Below are positions 1 to 8,321 of a stretch of 64,000 nucleotides of DNA, piece by piece. Every line of letters begins with the position of its first letter. The stretch's first letter is position 1. This DNA comes from Serratia entomophila (GTDB taxonomy: Bacteria; Pseudomonadota; Gammaproteobacteria; Enterobacterales; Enterobacteriaceae). The stretch is from NCBI RefSeq assembly GCF_021462285.1, contig NZ_CP082787.1, forward strand, positions 3,100,001-3,164,000. Reading direction: 5' to 3'. The notes beneath the pieces were generated by a model that was not told the DNA's origin, ran no database searches, and saw only the letters and a list, made by a program, of their open reading frames with translations. A program made the position numbers and the translations under genes.

Positions 1-13
1 CCTGCCCGAAAGC

Positions 14-991
14 ATGAAAGCGATTGAGATCGACCACCCCGGCGAACCCGAGGTATTGGTGCTCACCGACCACCCCCTGCCAGCCCCGCAACAAGGTGAA
101 ATTCTGGTCAAGGTCGCCGCCGCCGGCGTCAACCGCCCTGACGTTTTGCAGCGCCGCGGGCAATACGCGCCGCCGCCCGGCGCCTCGGATATTCCCGGCC
201 TGGAGATCGCCGGCGAGGTCGTCGCCCTTGGCGAGGGAGCAACAAAGTATGCGATTGGCGATCGGGTGTGCGCACTGATTGCCGGCGGCGGCTACGCGGA
301 ATACTGCAAGGTGCACGAGAGCAATGCGTTGCCGGTGCCCGCCGGGTTCAGCATGGCGGAAGCCGCCGCCATCCCGGAAACCTTCTTTACCGTGTGGGTC
401 AACCTGTTCCAGCGCGGCCATCTCAAGGCCGGTGAAACCGTCTTGATCCACGGCGGCACCTCGGGCATCGGCACTGTCGCTACGCTGCTCGCGAAGGCCT
501 TTTGCGCCCACGTGATCACCACCGTCGGCTCGGAAGAGAAACGCCAGGCCAGCCTGGCGCTGGGGGCCGACGTCGCGATAAACTATCGCAGCGAAGACTT
601 CGTCGAACGCACCCATAGCGCAACCGGCGGCAGAGGCGCAGACGTCATTGTCGATTTAATCGCCGGCGACTACCTGGCCAAGAACTACCAGGCGGCGGCG
701 ATGGAAGGCCGCATCGTGCAAATCGGCACCCAAAATGGCGTGGTAAAAGAGCTGAACCTCATGCCGCTGCTGCTAAAACGCCTGACCCACACCGGCTCCA
801 CCCTGCGTTCGCGCAGCGTCGAGGATAAAGCGCAGATCGCCGCCGAACTGCGGGAAAAGGTCTGGCCGTTGCTGGAGCGCGGCGTGCTGAAGCCGCAGAT
901 CTTCAAAACCTTCGCGTTGGAACAGGCGGCACAGGCGCACGCGCTGATGGAGTCCAGCGTGCACATCGGCAAGATCGTATTGACGCTCTGA
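14..991 (+). CDS. NAD(P)H:quinone oxidoreductase, zeta-crystallin/MDR type
   Basis: A 325-residue medium-chain reductase, the usual length for the family. The N-terminal GroES-like domain is followed by a Rossmann domain with the glycine-rich stretch HGGTSGIGTVA near residues 145-155. No zinc-binding cysteine cluster is visible, which fits the zinc-free quinone oxidoreductase branch (PIG3-like) rather than alcohol dehydrogenases. It probably carries out NADPH-dependent reduction of quinones or enones in the cytosol; the substrate cannot be read from sequence. The gene ends 14 nt before the convergent SDR gene. The upstream neighbour lies outside the window. Confidence 0.85.
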   Translation: MKAIEIDHPGEPEVLVLTDHPLPAPQQGEILVKVAAAGVNRPDVLQRRGQYAPPPGASDIPGLEIAGEVVALGEGATKYAIGDRVCALIAGGGYAEYCKVHESNALPVPAGFSMAEAAAIPETFFTVWVNLFQRGHLKAGETVLIHGGTSGIGTVATLLAKAFCAHVITTVGSEEKRQASLALGADVAINYRSEDFVERTHSATGGRGADVIVDLIAGDYLAKNYQAAAMEGRIVQIGTQNGVVKELNLMPLLLKRLTHTGSTLRSRSVEDKAQIAAELREKVWPLLERGVLKPQIFKTFALEQAAQAHALMESSVHIGKIVLTL

Positions 992-1005
992 TCCCCCGCC
1001 GCCGC

Positions 1006-2058
1006 TCAGGGAATAATCCGGCGGCGGCGAAACTCGTCAAACAGCGCAAAGAACATGGCTTCGGTCTCGGCGTACTGGTGAAAACCGAAACGCCGGGCCT
1101 TGCTGCCGTCGGCGAACATGTCGTAATCCCATGAAAAGACGAAGTCAGCGAAGCGCCAACCCGCTACCGCGCCATAATCCGTTTCACTCAGTTGGTACTG
1201 CTGCGCCAGCTCTCGCCACAACCCGGCCTTATCCGCCATCATCAGCTCCAACGACATCGGCAACGGCGGCGCGGTTTCCATCGCGAAGTAAGCGGCGATT
1301 TTCGGCCACATCTCGCTCCAGCGAAAAAGATCGCCATTATTGATGTTGAACGCCTGATCGGCGGCGGCGGGATCGGTCGCCGCCCACAGCGTCGCGCGCG
1401 CCAGCAGCCCGGCATCGGTCATCTCCAGCAGGCTGTGGTAAGCCCCGGCCTTGCCGGGAAAACGCAGCGGCAGCCCCAGCGCTTTGCTGATAGAGGCATA
1501 AACCGCAATGCTCAGCGCCAGGTTCATCGGGTTGCCGAGCGAAAAGCCCCCCACCACGCTGGGGCGAATGGCGCTCCAGCGCCAGTTCTTTCCTCGCCGA
1601 CGATGCTCCAGATAGTTTTGCTGGTCGACATTAAACTCTGGCGGCATATGCCCGGCATCGCTTTCGCGCGCCGGCGTCTTGAACGGCCCAAGGTGTGCGC
1701 CATAGACCTTGTAGCCCTGCATCAGGCTGATGTGCTGCAACGCCGGCGCTACCGGTTCGATCGCCTCGACCAGATTTTGCAGCATCCGCATATTAGGCGC
1801 CACCAGCCCCGCCCAGTCCGGCGCATCCTGATAGGCGGTGTAGAACACATGGCTAATTCCCGTCAACGGCCGTAGCGCAGCGCGCGTCGCCTGCTCGTCC
1901 AGCAGGTCAACGGCCAGATAGCGTACCCGCGGCCGCGCCTGCCCCCCGCGTCGCGACAGCCCCGTTACCGCCCAGCCCTGCCGCTCCAGCTCGGCTATCA
2001 GATCGCGGCCGATGACGCCATTGGCGCCGGCCACCAGCGCCTGATTATGATTTGCCAT
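1006..2058 (-). CDS. NAD(P)-dependent SDR, PRISE/iridoid-synthase-like
   Basis: A 350-residue extended short-chain reductase. The N-terminus has the nucleotide-binding motif GANGVIG (residues 11-17) followed by an acidic/basic loop (LSRRGG). The central SLMQGYKVYG and later IRPSVVGGFS resemble the PRISE branch (progesterone 5-beta-reductase/iridoid synthase-like enone reductases). It is divergent from the LysR gene at 2172 with a 113-nt spacer, so the LysR protein is its likely regulator. Substrate unknown. Confidence 0.8.
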   Translation of the reverse strand: MANHNQALVAGANGVIGRDLIAELERQGWAVTGLSRRGGQARPRVRYLAVDLLDEQATRAALRPLTGISHVFYTAYQDAPDWAGLVAPNMRMLQNLVEAIEPVAPALQHISLMQGYKVYGAHLGPFKTPARESDAGHMPPEFNVDQQNYLEHRRRGKNWRWSAIRPSVVGGFSLGNPMNLALSIAVYASISKALGLPLRFPGKAGAYHSLLEMTDAGLLARATLWAATDPAAADQAFNINNGDLFRWSEMWPKIAAYFAMETAPPLPMSLELMMADKAGLWRELAQQYQLSETDYGAVAGWRFADFVFSWDYDMFADGSKARRFGFHQYAETEAMFFALFDEFRRRRIIP

Positions 2059-2171
2059 TGTTATTTCTCCCGCTCAGTGTTGGAGCTTGCAGTGTCATTA
2101 ATTAGCAAAGCTTGCGGTAGAGGGTATTTTTAACTAACACTTATAAGAAATATCTATATCTGGTGCCTCCC

Positions 2172-3119
2172 ATGGACAAGCTGAACGCGATGAACACCTT
2201 TTTGCGGGTCGCCGAATCAGGCAGCCTGTCGGCCGCCGCCCGCGAGCTTGGCCTGACCCAGCCGGCCGTCAGCCAGCAAATTGCCGGGCTGGAACAACGG
2301 CTGGGCGCACAGTTGCTGTATCGAAGCACCCGGGCAGTGACCCTCACCGAGGCCGGTGGTCGCTATTATCGCCAGGTAAAACCCATTTTGGCGGCGGTGG
2401 CAGAAGCGGAAGAAACGCTGAATGGGCTGAACCAGCGGCTGCAAGGCAGCCTGCGTATTCACGCGCCCACCGGCTTCGGCCAGCGCCATCTGACACCGCT
2501 GGCCATCGCTTTTCAGCAACGGCATCCCGAACTGAATATCGAACTGTTGCTGGACGATCGCCGCGCCGACGTGGTTGGCGAAGGCGTCGACGTGGCGATT
2601 CGCTTTGGCGAATTGAACGGGCCCGGCACGGTAGCCCGCCGGCTGGGGGACATGCAGCGTGTTCTGGTGGCGTCGCCCGCCTATCTGGCGCGCCACGGCG
2701 CACCGCAGACGCTGGCGGAACTGGCGGCGCATGGCTGCGTGCGCTACAGCGGCCTGAGCGATGGCGATGCATTGACGCTGCTCGGCCCACAAGGGAATGA
2801 AACTGTGGATCTGCGGCCGGTGTTCCGCGCCAACAACACCTTCTCGCTGCTGGCGGCAATCGAAGCGGGGCTGGGCATCGGCGGCGCACAGCGACCGCTG
2901 ATCGGGCCACAGCTGGCCGCCGGTACGCTGGTCCAGGTGTTGGCGAATTATCGCTACCCACCAATGACCCTGCACGCCGTCTATCCCGCAGCGCGTTTTA
3001 TTCCCGGCAAAGTGCGGGCATGGGTGGATTATCTGCGCAAGGCGCTGGAGAGTATCGAAGGAATAACGGTGAGGAATGCCCCCGACGCGTTGTCGGGGGC
3101 ACAGACATTACTTGAATAA
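2172..3119 (+). CDS. LysR-family transcriptional regulator
   Basis: N-terminal winged helix (MNTFLRVAESGSLSAAARE, then LTQPAVSQQIAGLEQRLG) followed by a periplasmic-binding-protein-like effector domain. The ATG at 2172 is preferred over an upstream GTG at 2163 because the family motif starts directly after it. It is divergent from the SDR gene and likely controls it. Oddity: the 3' end runs through a perfect hairpin (3077-3101) and overlaps the 3' end of the convergent yidB gene by 12 nt, so its last ~15 residues are encoded by a terminator-like element. Confidence 0.88.
   Translation: MDKLNAMNTFLRVAESGSLSAAARELGLTQPAVSQQIAGLEQRLGAQLLYRSTRAVTLTEAGGRYYRQVKPILAAVAEAEETLNGLNQRLQGSLRIHAPTGFGQRHLTPLAIAFQQRHPELNIELLLDDRRADVVGEGVDVAIRFGELNGPGTVARRLGDMQRVLVASPAYLARHGAPQTLAELAAHGCVRYSGLSDGDALTLLGPQGNETVDLRPVFRANNTFSLLAAIEAGLGIGGAQRPLIGPQLAAGTLVQVLANYRYPPMTLHAVYPAARFIPGKVRAWVDYLRKALESIEGITVRNAPDALSGAQTLLE
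3077..3101. terminator. Perfect 10-bp hairpin inside LysR 3' end
   Basis: TGCCCCCGAC (3077-3086) pairs with GTCGGGGGCA (3092-3101) around a 5-nt loop. It lies just beyond the 3' end of the convergent yidB gene and within the last codons of the LysR gene. No clear T-run follows on either strand, so terminator function is inferred. Confidence 0.5.
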
Positions 3120-3497
3120 CTTGCCGACCATGTCGCCCAGCTCATTGCTGTCCTGCTGCACTTCGCCGTTTGGCGATGCGGCGTCAGCCACCGTTGGCAG
3201 GAATTGCGCGATGGTGCTGGAAGCCTGAGCCGGATCGATCCCCAGCTTTTCGGCCAATTGATTGATGGCGTCGCTGCCCAGCGCCTGCTGCACGTGATCG
3301 CCGCTAATCTGCTGGTTCTCGCCATTGCCGAGCCAAGAGCCAACCACGTCGCCGAATTGCCCCTGGCGGAATTTATCCAAAATCGCCTGCAGGCCGCCTT
3401 GTTGCTCAACCCACTGCATGATGGCGACGTAATCGATACCTTTGCCGTTACCGCCGCCGCCCAGAATGTTGCCCAATACGCTATCAAACAGACCCAT
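3108..3497 (-). CDS. yidB: YidB family protein (DUF937)
   Basis: A 129-residue protein starting MGLFDSVLGNILGG, typical of YidB. A glycine-rich start is followed by a helical DUF937 region ending in a MVGKLFK-like tail. A good ribosome site (AGGGG, 8 nt before the ATG) supports the start. The function of the family is unknown; it is cytosolic and contains no membrane segment. It converges on and overlaps the LysR gene by 12 nt. Confidence 0.85.
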   Translation of the reverse strand: MGLFDSVLGNILGGGGNGKGIDYVAIMQWVEQQGGLQAILDKFRQGQFGDVVGSWLGNGENQQISGDHVQQALGSDAINQLAEKLGIDPAQASSTIAQFLPTVADAASPNGEVQQDSNELGDMVGKLFK

Positions 3498-3592
3498 GGT
3501 AATCCCCTTTCAGGCCGGGCGACGATTTGCGCACGGCCAGATTAATTTCACGAAAAAGGGCCGCCGCAGCGACCCCATTGATCAACGACTGC

Positions 3593-3841
3593 TCAGCCTC
3601 TGATCTTTCTGTAGACAAAAAGCACCACCAGGGCACCGATCACAGCCACAACGAAGCTGCCCAGGTTGAAGCCGTCAACGCGCCCCATACCGAAGAAAGT
3701 ACTGATGTAGCCGCCGACAACCGCACCGATAACGCCCAAAACAACGGTCAAAATAAAGCCGCCGCCGTCTTTGCCCGGCATAATCCACTTAGCCAGAATA
3801 CCGGCGATTAAACCAAAGATGATCCAGGAAATGATGCCCAT
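3593..3841 (-). CDS. GlsB/YeaQ/YmgE family membrane protein
   Basis: An 82-residue hydrophobic protein starting MGIISWIIFGLIAGILAKW, with the GKDGGG loop and three predicted membrane helices typical of the transglycosylase-associated (GlsB/YeaQ) family, often stress-induced. The start at 3841 is chosen over a longer frame because AGGGAG sits just before it and the family begins there. It lies 11 nt downstream of the DUF883 gene on the same strand, forming a small envelope-stress type operon. Confidence 0.88.
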   Translation of the reverse strand: MGIISWIIFGLIAGILAKWIMPGKDGGGFILTVVLGVIGAVVGGYISTFFGMGRVDGFNLGSFVVAVIGALVVLFVYRKIRG

Positions 3842-3852
3842 TTTTACTCTCC

Positions 3853-4053
3853 CTATTGCCTTTTGCCTAAAAGAAATCCTATCACCAGGCCCACGACGGC
3901 ACCGGCGCCAACCCCTGCCCAAGGGTTATCCTTAATGTAAGCGCATGAATGATCGGCAGCCTCTTTCAAACCGGCCCGCACTTCGCAGGCGGCGGATTTA
4001 GCACCGTCACGCAGTTGCTCCACATTGCTTGCAACGTCATCTTTTACTGACAT
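3853..4053 (-). CDS. DUF883 family protein (ElaB/YgaM/YqjD-like)
   Basis: A 66-residue protein: an amphipathic N-terminal half (residues 1-40), then DNPWAGVGAGAVVGLVIGFLLG, the C-terminal glycine-rich membrane anchor of the ElaB/YqjD group. Known members attach ribosomes to the inner membrane in stationary phase; that function is inferred here from family only. It is short for the family (about 100 residues). AAGGA lies 7 nt before the ATG. First gene of an operon with the YeaQ-like gene. Confidence 0.85.
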   Translation of the reverse strand: MSVKDDVASNVEQLRDGAKSAACEVRAGLKEAADHSCAYIKDNPWAGVGAGAVVGLVIGFLLGKRQ

Positions 4054-4634
4054 TTCAAATCCTTAAATTAACATCGGTTGAAAATTTCACGGCACGTTCC
4101 GCGTTTGGCCCAGCCTGAGCAATACTTTCATACTAATGTTTCCCTGGGCTCGCCGTTTCCGGCGGCTCAAAGCAGGGTGATCTGCGATAAACGCGCATCT
4201 TCACACTATTACTATAGACAAAAATCAGCAGTTTACCCATTTCCGTCTGTCTGAATTTAGCGGTGCGAAAAGGGTCTTTCCGTCATTTGCTCAATCCGCT
4301 CAGCGCCCTTCTTCAGGGCCGATCTAAGGTTACACATCGGTTGTCACTTTTACGAATGGCTTAATTGTGTATTAATTTTTCAGCACCTTCAGTCGATTGA
4401 AATAACGCCATAAAAGCACGACTTTCTCGGTAAAAATCCTAGCGTTATCCGGTATTGCAACAGCGGAAAAGCGCCGTGTGGCCGGCGCAAGCTGGCCTCA
4501 GGCCCAACCCGCACTCTGCTTTTTTGGCGCTACACTACTATGTCACCGGCGGCAATTATTGCCGTCGGTAACTATCCCCCCGCCCGCAAGCAAGCAAGCA
4601 GCGCGCCTGACGGGCCATAACCGAGGTCATTGTC
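4054..4634. other. 581-nt intergenic region
   Basis: Contains the promoter region of the minus-strand DUF883/YeaQ operon and the upstream region of the VOC gene. No convincing gene, strong hairpin with T-run, or recognisable operator was found by eye. Open frames on both strands here lack ribosome sites and family resemblance. Confidence 0.5.
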
Positions 4635-5054
4635 ATGCAAGTACAGCCCTATCTGTTTTTCAGCGGTAACTGTGAGCAGGCGATCAACTTCTACGTGCAG
4701 CAACTGGACGCCAAAATTGAAATGGTGATGCGCTATAAGGACATGCCCGAAGAGGCCAGGCAGCAAGGATCGCCGGAGGCCAATCCCGAATCGATCATGC
4801 ATGCGCGCCTGTTAATTGGCGGCGGCGTGTTGATGGCTTCCGACGGTTGCCCTGAGGACGGCGCAGCCGGCTCGCCCCATAAAGGATTTGCACTGTCGCT
4901 CAACCCCAGCGACAGCGATCAAGGCCGGGCGCTGTTCGAAAAACTGTCGCAAGGCGGCCAGGTCACCATGCCATACCAACCCACCTTCTGGGCGAAGGGT
5001 TTCGGCATGTTGACCGACAAGTTCGGCGTAAACTGGATGATCAACGTGGAGTAA
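4635..5054 (+). CDS. VOC family protein, PhnB/YjdN-like
   Basis: A 139-residue protein beginning MQVQPYLFFSGNCEQAINFY, the classical start of the PhnB/YjdN glyoxalase-fold (VOC) group, and ending WAKGFGMLTDKFGVNWMINV. Family members are small cytosolic metal- or ligand-binding proteins of uncertain activity. Length matches E. coli YjdN (about 147). It stands alone, convergent with the small membrane protein at 5101. Confidence 0.85.
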   Translation: MQVQPYLFFSGNCEQAINFYVQQLDAKIEMVMRYKDMPEEARQQGSPEANPESIMHARLLIGGGVLMASDGCPEDGAAGSPHKGFALSLNPSDSDQGRALFEKLSQGGQVTMPYQPTFWAKGFGMLTDKFGVNWMINVE

Positions 5055-5100
5055 TGCGGTAACGCGCCGCCGTTTCGCTCACCGGCGAAGCGACGGCGTG

Positions 5101-5304
5101 CTAGTTGTAGCGGTGCCAGTCATAGGCGGCCCTGGCGAACAGCACAAACAGCAATGCCAGCAGCCCCAGCGCCAGACGCCAATACGGCGAAGCGCGCCGC
5201 CGCCAGGCAAAAAACATCATCAGCGCCAGCGCTCCCAGCGTAAAGGGGTAATACACCGCCAACGTCAACAAGCCGATCATAATGTAATCCGACATTTCAT
5301 CCAT
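5101..5304 (-). CDS. Small two-helix membrane protein, unknown function
   Basis: A 67-residue protein with two clear hydrophobic segments (about residues 7-30 and 42-58) separated by a basic loop (AWRRRASPYWR), indicating an inner-membrane hairpin with a cytosolic loop. I do not recognise a family. It is divergent from the diguanylate cyclase at 5453. The hydrophobic pattern argues for a real gene. Confidence 0.6.
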   Translation of the reverse strand: MDEMSDYIMIGLLTLAVYYPFTLGALALMMFFAWRRRASPYWRLALGLLALLFVLFARAAYDWHRYN

Positions 5305-5452
5305 TCCCGCAATTCAGGCGTATTTCGGCACGCATTATAACATCCGCCGAACATCTCTCCTCTTTTGAGGGGTGGAGGTCGGCAGCATTAACGAATAAGA
5401 TGTAAGATTGCTCTTAACTCGACTTGATTATTGATTGCATAACAAGGGTGAC

Positions 5453-7006
5453 ATGACTCAGCAGCAACCAACACCGGATGCCGAACGGCCGCCCCACGCT
5501 AAAAGCTCTCCGCTATTATTCCAGGCCGGCGTGTTTGTCATCATCGTTGCCTTAACGCTGGTTCTGTTCAGCGGCTGGCAAATCTGGAACGCGCATCAGC
5601 GCGATCTGAGCAGTGCCGAGCACGAATCGGCCAACCTTGCGCGCTCCCTGGCCCAGCACGCTGACGACACTTTCATGCAGGTCGACGGCAATCTGTTGGA
5701 TCTGACCGAACGCCTGCAAACCGACGGTATCGGCCAGCTGCAGCTGCAGCGGCTGCAGCGGGTAATGCAGAGCCAGGTGGAGAATCTGCCGCAGTTGCAC
5801 GGGCTGTTTATCTACGACTCGCAAGGCCGCTGGTTAGCCACCTCCTCGGGCAAGTTCGTCGCCAACGCCAACAATGCCGATCGCGAGTATTTCAAATATC
5901 ATCAGAGCCACGATGTTAGCAGCCTGTACATCGGCAAAGTGATCCACAGCCGTTCTACCGGCGACCTGATCATTCCGGTTTCACGCCGCTTCAACAATCC
6001 GGACGGCAGCTTCGCCGGGGTAGTGCTGGCGACGCTGTACGTCGATTACTTCCGTAAATTCTACGACGGCTTCGCACTTAACACCGATGCCTCGCTAAAC
6101 CTGCTGCTGGCGGACGGCACCATACTTTATCGCCGGCCCTACGCGATAAGTTCGATCGGCAAGAATATTTCCCAGGGCGTGCTGTTCCGTGAAATCCTGC
6201 CGCATTCAGAGGTCGGCAACGCGACCATCAGCTCGCTGTATGACAAGGTCGAGCGGATTTACGGCTACTCCCGGGTAAACCGCTACCCGCTGGTGATCGC
6301 GGCCGGTCTATCGAAACAGGACGCGCTGGCAGACTGGCGCAACGAGGCCGGCCTGTTCACCATCGGCGGGCTATCCCTGTTGGGCATTCTGCTGGCGATG
6401 GGATGGGTGCTGCTGCGGCAAATCAGGCACAGCGTGCAAACCGAAGCCGAGCTGATGCACACCCGCGATCAGTTGACTACCATCAATCAGATGTTGGAAG
6501 AGCTTGCGCTGCTGGATGGCCTAACCGGCCTGGCGAATCGCCGCCAGTTCGATATCGCCTTGAAAAATGAGCTGACGCGCGCCTCGCGCAACTACCGCAG
6601 CGTGGCGTTGCTGATGCTGGATATCGACTGTTTCAAGCAGTACAACGATATCTATGGCCACGTCGCCGGCGACCATTGCCTGCAGCAGATCGGGCAAACG
6701 TTGAAAGGCCTGGCCCGCCGCAGCAATGACGTGCTTGCGCGCTACGGCGGCGAGGAGATGGGCATTATCCTGCCGGATACCGATGCGCAGGGTGCGCTGA
6801 TTTTTGCCGAGCGCGTCATCAACGCGGTGCGCGAACTGCAAATTCCGCATCAGGGCAATCCGCACGGCATTGTCACCATCAGCATCGGCATCTGCGCCAA
6901 AGTGCCGCATATGTATAACGATACGCCAATCAGCTTTATCGATCTGGCCGACAGCGCGTTATATGAGGCAAAGAAACAAGGCAAAAACCGCATCCACAGC
7001 AGTTGA
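5453..7006 (+). CDS. Membrane diguanylate cyclase with dCACHE sensor
   Basis: A 517-residue protein that would synthesise c-di-GMP. Order: cytosolic tail, TM1 (about 22-43), periplasmic dCACHE-like domain (LFIYDSQGRWLATSS, then NNADREYFKYH), TM2 (about 298-320), short coiled linker, and GGDEF domain. The active-site loop reads GGEEM (residues 432-436), a variant of GG(D/E)EF with Met at the last position. The inhibitory RxxD site is present as RSND (423-426), five residues upstream. The ATG at 5453 has AAGGGTG before it and is preferred over a TTG at 5435. Activity is likely but the Met is unusual. Confidence 0.9.
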   Translation: MTQQQPTPDAERPPHAKSSPLLFQAGVFVIIVALTLVLFSGWQIWNAHQRDLSSAEHESANLARSLAQHADDTFMQVDGNLLDLTERLQTDGIGQLQLQRLQRVMQSQVENLPQLHGLFIYDSQGRWLATSSGKFVANANNADREYFKYHQSHDVSSLYIGKVIHSRSTGDLIIPVSRRFNNPDGSFAGVVLATLYVDYFRKFYDGFALNTDASLNLLLADGTILYRRPYAISSIGKNISQGVLFREILPHSEVGNATISSLYDKVERIYGYSRVNRYPLVIAAGLSKQDALADWRNEAGLFTIGGLSLLGILLAMGWVLLRQIRHSVQTEAELMHTRDQLTTINQMLEELALLDGLTGLANRRQFDIALKNELTRASRNYRSVALLMLDIDCFKQYNDIYGHVAGDHCLQQIGQTLKGLARRSNDVLARYGGEEMGIILPDTDAQGALIFAERVINAVRELQIPHQGNPHGIVTISIGICAKVPHMYNDTPISFIDLADSALYEAKKQGKNRIHSS

Positions 7007-7381
7007 TAATAACCCGGGCCGCTTTAAAGGCGGCCCGGAAATAAGCTCACCGAAAACCGATATAATCCCACGCTGAAATCATCGCCCCGCCTCCAGGTTA
7101 TTGCTGAAAAATCGCATAAATACAACCAACTGATTTTATTGCCATTTAAATTATTCAACACCAATAAATAACAAAGTATCCATTCGTGCTGTTTTTGATT
7201 ATTCGTGCCTGCGCGCAGCATCGTTTAGCCGCCGTTTACTTTTCGTTGGCATTGGCGATGATAATATTTTTTTCGGTCAATCCCCCGGTAAAAATTATCA
7301 GGGCCGCATTACGCGGCCCGATGGGAAACGCCAGTCTGATAAGCCGATAATAAAAAGCGATATATTCCGCGAGGAGATCTC
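7007..7381. other. 375-nt intergenic region with two GC hairpins
   Basis: An AT-rich spacer between the diguanylate cyclase and kdoO. It contains a perfect 9-bp hairpin at 7014-7038, probably ending the cyclase transcript, and a second 7-bp hairpin (GGGCCGC, loop ATTAC, GCGGCCC) at 7301-7319, only about 60 nt before kdoO. The second is followed by a T-rich run on the minus strand. No gene is supported. Confidence 0.5.
7014..7038 (+). terminator. Hairpin downstream of diguanylate cyclase
   Basis: CCGGGCCGC (7014-7022) pairs with GCGGCCCGG (7030-7038) around a 7-nt loop, 8 nt after the stop codon of the cyclase. No T-run follows, so intrinsic termination is possible but not certain. Confidence 0.5.
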
Positions 7382-8278
7382 ATGCCTACTGGCAATATTC
7401 TGCATGAACAGGCGGTAATGACCTTGCCGCTGCGGCAATGGGATGCCGCATTCGAGCCGCACGCCGCCGTGGCCGCGCTGGAGCAGGGCAAGATCCTGTT
7501 TCTGCCGGAGCTGGCCTTTCCGCTGTCGCCGCAGGAAATGCCGTTGCTCGATCCGGCGCTGGTCGACCCCAAAAGAAAAAATATCAGCTACCAGCCGCTG
7601 GCCGGGAAACTGACCGGCGTCGCCGTGGCGGCGCAACAGCAGCAGGTGCAACAACTGCTGCAGCGCTATTACCGGTCCTGCCGCCAGCTGATCGCCGGGC
7701 TGTTGCCTGAATACCCTGAGGCGTTGCACCACCCTACCGGCAGCCTGCGGCTGCATCCGGTTTCCGCCTGGCGGGCGAACAGTTCCTGGCGCAAAGACGA
7801 CAGCCGCTTGCACGTAGACGCCTTTCCTTCGCGCCCCAATTATGGCGAACGTATTCTGCGCATTTTCACCAATATCAATCCGCACGGCGAAAATCGCCAA
7901 TGGCGCGTCGGCGAACCTTTCCCGCTGCTGGCTCAGCGCTTTATGCCGCGTCTGGCGCGTTACTCCGCCTTCGGCAGCTGGCTACAGCACCGGGTGCGCA
8001 TCACCAAAACCCGCCGCAGCCATTACGATCATCTGATGCTGCAGCTGCACGACGCCATGAAGGCCGACGCCGATTACCAGCGGCAAGGCCCGCAGCTGGC
8101 GCTGGCATTTCCACCGGGCAGCAGCTGGATTTGTTTCTCGGACCAAACGCCGCACGCCGCCATGGGCGGCCAGTTTATGCTGGAACAAACCTTTTTGCTG
8201 CCGGTGAACAGGATGCAGGATCCGCAGCGCTCTCCGTTGAAAGTGCTGGAACAGTTGCGGCGCCAGCCGTTGATCTGA
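7382..8278 (+). CDS. kdoO: Kdo 3-hydroxylase (Fe(II)/2-oxoglutarate dioxygenase)
   Basis: A 298-residue protein matching the Kdo hydroxylase family that converts the outer Kdo of Kdo2-lipid A to Ko, an inner-core LPS modification. The iron facial triad is readable as the HxD of RLHVDAFPSRP (about residues 139-149) and a distal His in SDQTPHAAMGG (about 258-268). RILRIFTNINPHGE is also family-typical. GAGGAG lies close before the ATG. It is monocistronic and convergent with paaZ across a strong hairpin. Confidence 0.88.
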   Translation: MPTGNILHEQAVMTLPLRQWDAAFEPHAAVAALEQGKILFLPELAFPLSPQEMPLLDPALVDPKRKNISYQPLAGKLTGVAVAAQQQQVQQLLQRYYRSCRQLIAGLLPEYPEALHHPTGSLRLHPVSAWRANSSWRKDDSRLHVDAFPSRPNYGERILRIFTNINPHGENRQWRVGEPFPLLAQRFMPRLARYSAFGSWLQHRVRITKTRRSHYDHLMLQLHDAMKADADYQRQGPQLALAFPPGSSWICFSDQTPHAAMGGQFMLEQTFLLPVNRMQDPQRSPLKVLEQLRRQPLI

Positions 8279-8282
8279 GAAC

Positions 8283-8314
8283 ACGGCCGCCGCCAGCATT
8301 GCGGCGGCGGCCGT
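8283..8314. terminator. Strong GC hairpin between kdoO and paaZ
   Basis: A perfect 12-bp stem, ACGGCCGCCGCC (8283-8294) with GGCGGCGGCCGT (8303-8314), sits between two convergent genes and probably separates their transcripts. T-runs are lacking on both sides. Confidence 0.6.
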
Positions 8315-8321
8315 GCGGCGC

